NCBI RefSeq assembly: GCF_001680005.1
Contig: NC_033562.1
Coordinates: 1,736,001 to 1,800,000, forward strand
Direction: 5' to 3'
DNA length: 64,000 nucleotides
Source: Plasmodium coatneyi
Taxonomy: Eukaryota; Apicomplexa; Aconoidasida; Haemosporida; Plasmodiidae
Shown: in pieces, positions 59,801-64,000 of the stretch
Layout: every line of letters begins with the position of its first letter
How positions within the stretch are numbered: the first letter of the stretch is position 1
Notes under the pieces: generated by a model
Told to the model about the DNA's origin: nothing
Seen by the model: only the letters and a program-made list of their open reading frames with translations
The model's database searches: none
Position numbers and translations under genes: made by a program

Positions 59801-62800
59801 GAACCTGTTCCTCAGGGACATTTTCTTCTTCTATAAATTCGCTTCCCATGAATTCTTTAACCAAAATTTCAAAAAAGTCCTGTTTTGTTAAGTTTGTATC
59901 CCCGTTTTGACATTCGTCTAAGACTTCTAAATGAATATCAATAATGGTACGCCGACCAACAACAGGACGACCAGTACGACGGCCAACACGTTTTTTTGGC
60001 CTCTTCGTTCTCGTTGGAACAGATCTTGGTTGTTTTCGTTCCTTTACTAAGGTATATTCATGTGGACCATCCTGGTCGTCCACATCATCAACGAGTTGTT
60101 GTTCTAAGGAAGGTGGACCACGTACTTGATAAGCTCTTCTGTAACGTTTTCTTCGCTTGCCGAGGAAAAAATACTGCAGAAAATAAAAAGGAAAGGGTTG
60201 TTACTGGGGGTCAAATGGAAGGTTGCTAGGGTGTAGGGGTGGTGGAAAGAAGGGGTATAGGGGTGGTGGAAGGAAGGGGTGTTAGGGTGTGTTTTTAGAG
60301 TGTGAAATTTTGTTATTAGAAGAGTAATTATCATTATAAAACATGTGTATAATTTGCTCATTTTAAACGAAAAAAGAATATTCTTCTTTTTTTTTTTTTT
60401 TTTTCCTTACCTTCCACAGCAAATAACTTATGACAGAGGTACCAATGAAAACGGGAATGGTAGGAAGGTATGGGGAAAGAAGATCAGGAAGGTTAATTCT
60501 GTTATGAACTGATCCTGCTGTTGGTGTACGTGTTGCTGTTGTAACAAACGCTGATTTGTCCGTTGATGTACTTGGTAAAGTTGCGGGGACAACAGGAGCA
60601 GTTGGACCAGGCACGACACCACTGGTAGCAGGTGGAACACCACCTTGTGAAGTATGGGAACCACCTAGGCCACCCTGACTACCACTTGTCTGTTCCGGGT
60701 TAGAGTTAATATTGGGAGAGTTCGGTGTAGATGGGTGACCATCATGAGTGCCAGGTGAAGTATCAACTTCTCCTGCTTGCTTCGTCTCGGTGGGGACCTG
60801 TGAACCACTTCCTGGACCTAAATAATAAATTGGAAGGAAGAGTATTATGTATGGTTAGAAGTGATATAACCTAAATTGATGCAGGCACCTTGGTGTACAT
60901 TTATTAGAAGTGTTTGTTCTATTTCTCTCTTCTTTTTATTATTCTTACCTGGATCCTCCGGCTGACCTGGGAGACTTGTACTTGTGGAGCCTGGACCTGA
61001 TGTAGTGGAATCAGAAGATGAGTTCGCCTGCTCGCGCGCAAGTTTCTTAAGGAGTTCACAGGAAGGTTGATTTGGAATATTATAGTGACCCTCGGAAACT
61101 GAAGCGAACGAACCAGCTTCGGACTTGGTACTAGTGTGGGAAACACTTGCATCGTTCTCATCACAAATATCGTCAACTTCCGCCTTACCTGCCTCCTGTC
61201 CAGTTGGTACGGAGAGGACGGGTGGGGGTGGTGGAGGGTGTGGAACAGGGTCTTCGGCTCCGGTAGGGTCGGTTCTGCTAACGGCTTGGGAGCCTGGGGG
61301 ACCCTTTTGCTGTGTTCTACTTTTTGATTCATGGTCCTTTATGATTTCTTCCACAACTGTCTTTATTCCTTCCTTTATTTCGTCTTCCATATCTATTCTA
61401 CTTTTCATATTCTTAAGAATTTCCTTTATATCTTCTATTTCTTCACTGTCCTTACCACTCCTTCCAGCGGCCTCTACACTTCCAGTATTCGCATGCCCTC
61501 CTGCCATATTCGGCACATTCTTATGGGTCTTCATTGCTCCACACCATTCTTCAGTACGTACTTTTGTTAATTCACCTAGAAGTGGTCTCTTCGTCATTAT
61601 ACCCTCTAACTCAGGTAACATGTCCTTTTCACCCCTAAATAAATTAGAATATTTCTGTAAATCACACTTCGTGTAGTTCCCGTCCTTATTCATAGTTTTC
61701 TCCCAGTTGTCCAATGTATTAAATGCGAACTCCTCCACTTCCTTCATATTACATCTCATGCGTACTTTCATTAACCAAATTTTTAACAAATCACACGGTG
61801 GAACATAGTAACAACTTGCTCCCTTCTTTATGCATTTCTTCTTTGGGTATTGATCATTATTACATTTTGAAACTATAAGCAAATTCTTCATGAAAACTTT
61901 GCAAAACTCCCTTTTCCCTTTTTTCCTTCCCTCATCATTTTCATTATCGAATTCACTATCGCACGCTCCTGCAATAGCATCAACTTCATTGTATTCATAA
62001 TACTGACTATCACTTCCTATATGATTAAAGAATTCCGTAAACCATTCTTCTATGGCATCTGCAAAAATACTTGGACAATGGCAACAGCATATGGCCCGTT
62101 ATTTATGCTACATGAATAATTCATTTTATCCCTCCTACAGCGAACACTGCAATAAATATACACACACATGTCTACACAGTAACTAGAATAAATAAATTAT
62201 ATATACCTTCCTCGTCCTCCTCAAATTGTCCATTTTCGCCTCCAATACAACCTAGCTTATCCCATGCTTTCTTCTTTATTTCCTTTATTCTTTCTTCCAT
62301 TTCTTTTAATACTGTGCCAATTTTGTCCTTTGGTATGTATTGGTTCTTAGTCACTATTTCTTGCATTCTTTTCTTATCCTCTTCGCTTATCCACCTTTCC
62401 CCGTCTTCCTTTGCACTTTTCTTCTGGGCTCTCTGTTGATCCAGATTGCACCACCAATCCCAGTGTATCATATTAGACTTATCCCCATAGGGGAAATCGT
62501 TCGGATCCCCAATCCACCCTGATATTGTTTCTCCGATAAATGCCGTACCTATTTTCAGCTGATCAAAATTCATTCCAGCACATATTTTAGTGTTATCTGC
62601 CAATCCTGCTTTCTTCCTGGCTACTTCCGATACTTTGTGTGCATAGTCTGTATATTTTTTAAAGCAAGCGCGATGACCGAATAATTTTATCAAGGCCATC
62701 ATGCCGACTATACACCGAAAGAATGATTTATCCTCCTTGTTCTCAGAAGTCGTTTTTGGTATCTTCCAGGTTGGTGTTTCTAATCCTTGCATGTAATAAT

Positions 62801-64000
62801 AAATGCGCATGATGTTTTTGCACATTCCTTTTTCTGGTCCATGAATTTTGATTTTTCCGCTGGTGTCCTGCGCACACAGGCGCTGTATTTCCGGGTCCGT
62901 GTCCCGTGTAATTGTACTTCTCAGTCGTCCCCACTCCTTCTTCATATCATCCCACATTTTTACCTGCAGAATAAATTACCATAAACATATATATGTGTGA
63001 ATATATTTTATTTCTTCCTAACCTCCATAGGAAACTCCTCCTTCCATTATATATTTTTTCTATATTATTATGTGATCCTCCTTCCATAATTATTATTTAT
63101 TACCCCCATTTTGTCCACATCCTTCATACCGTGCGTTTTTACCCAATTTGTTATTAATTTGGAGATGAAATTAAACTGCTGTGTTGTCATTTTTTTTGGT
63201 TGCGGTGTTACATTCTGTCCCTGATGTGTTTGATGTTGTTGTTGCCCACTTGTTGACGTTGTAGTCGTAGCACCACCATTAGTCTGGAGACCTAATTTTG
63301 TTAGAGGATCCTCTTGTCCCTTACAATCCTTCTTCTCACCTGTACTCTTTATTAATCCCATAACTTTTGGTTCCTCCTCTATAGCACCACGAATAACTCC
63401 TAATATATTCATTTTCCCTACTTCCATATGCTCCATTACACTATTATACCCGCACTCCTTACATTCAGATCCTCCACCAAGGAGGATCCCTAGATTTTTT
63501 ACTGCATTAAATGCACTCTCTACAGCACTCCATGAATGGCAGTGTTCCGTTAGATACAGGGCTGACCACATCTTCAGTATTGCACATTGGACATACTCCT
63601 TCATTCTCTCATCAGCACTTCCTATTCCACATTGAGCCCCACTCATTGTTTTTATGTTCAACAAATTCTTCAAAATAAGAGCACATACTTCCTTCTCCCC
63701 TTTCTTCATTTTCTCTGTTCCTGTATTCATTTTTTCGCATTCTCCTTCATAGGTTTCATCAGTATCCTCCTTCATCATTTCTTTTAACATTCCATCAATC
63801 CAACCCCTCATTTTCATTAACAACGCCGTCTGTAAATTGGAAATGGTGCATTCATATATATTTCCTGTACATTATATGTTTATTATTACTCCAGTAGAAT
63901 CATATAACCTTGTATAATTACATACTTCTGTTCAATATACTTCTCTGAGTAGAATACTTTACCTCCCCTGCATTCTTCCTGCTACTTTTTTCATATCCAT
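59736..64000 (-). CDS. SICAvar: SICAvar-type variant antigen, 5' end outside the window
   Basis: Minus-strand exons 63963..>64000, 63104..63829, 62207..62963, 60949..62058, 60411..60817, 59736..60173; phases 0,0,1,1,0; at least 1157 residues. First visible exon ends GYEKSSRKNAGE. The next holds an N-terminal domain (MKMRGWIDGML) with Cys and a Gln/Thr-rich stretch; then VKMWDDMKKEWGRL; then one large exon (DAIEEWFTEFFNHIG) with many Cys and Pro runs (PHPPPPPPVLS), equal to two exons in the gene at 43.35 kb. The stalk exon starts GPGSGSQVPTETK and ends in a membrane span closing YLLWK. The tail has RRTIIDIHLEVLDECQNGD and EDFFEILVKEFMGSEF-like sequence and ends out of the usual repeat frame (REGRLCSQERSSYG). 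Confidence 0.88.
60190..60300. repeat. GGTGTAGGGGTGGTGGAAGGAAGG repeats in the last SICAvar intron
   Basis: Three to four G-rich units in the intron between the membrane exon and the tail exon. Related to the G-rich block at 47050-47270. Confidence 0.75.

Overview
The window reads as a subtelomeric-type, variant-antigen-rich segment of a simian malaria parasite, best matched to Plasmodium knowlesi (its sister P. coatneyi is the main alternative). The evidence is AT-rich DNA with many AT microsatellites, GT-AG introns, kir-type (KIR) genes, SICAvar-type genes, internal telomere-like repeats of the GGGTTTA/GGGTTCA kind, and one KIR with a long match to the primate surface protein CD99, a feature reported for P. 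knowlesi KIRs. No RNA genes, housekeeping genes or CRISPR arrays were seen. All exon limits come from reading GT-AG junctions and checking phase by hand; none has transcript support.

Layout. Positions 1-42.4 kb hold a head-to-tail array of kir genes on the + strand: a 5'-truncated one at 1-681, then 4.4, 7.4, 9.7, 12.5, 15.1, 20.5 (two extracellular domains), 27.1, 33.2 and 37.4 kb, and a two-domain gene broken by a stop at 39.9-42.3 kb. A vir-like PIR gene that is not a typical KIR lies at 17.7-19.1 kb. Three members of a family with a signal peptide and two membrane segments lie at 1.4-2.3 kb (+), 23.9-24.7 kb (+) and 29.0-29.9 kb (-, with an in-frame stop).

From 43.2 to 64 kb the SICAvar genes appear, all on the - strand: a complete seven-exon gene at 43.35-49.2 kb whose third intron is packed with telomere-like repeats, an orphan last exon at 52.6-53.0 kb, and a 5'-truncated gene at 59.7-64.0 kb. 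Between them are an orphan kir exon 3 (51.8-52.0 kb) and a complete kir gene with the CD99-like segment (56.8-58.4 kb). A kir 3' end meets a SICAvar 3' end tail to tail three times (42.3/43.2, 52.0/52.5 and 58.4/59.0 kb), which looks like one junction copied three times with the middle copy decayed on both sides.

Function. KIR and SICA proteins are variant antigens of the infected red cell. The kir genes share one plan: a micro-exon of 12-39 nt, one large exon with a Cys-rich domain and a membrane segment ending in LYK, and a basic, Ser/Thr-rich cytoplasmic exon ending in NISYGRM or EYSIPY. The SICAvar genes share intron phases, a penultimate exon ending in a membrane segment (YLLWK) and a last exon with the conserved IIDIHLEVLDECQ tail. 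Introns and spacers are full of simple and tandem repeats, several shared between neighbouring genes, consistent with frequent duplication and gene conversion. No gene here is known to form an operon or a pathway; the link between them is shared family membership and expression site.
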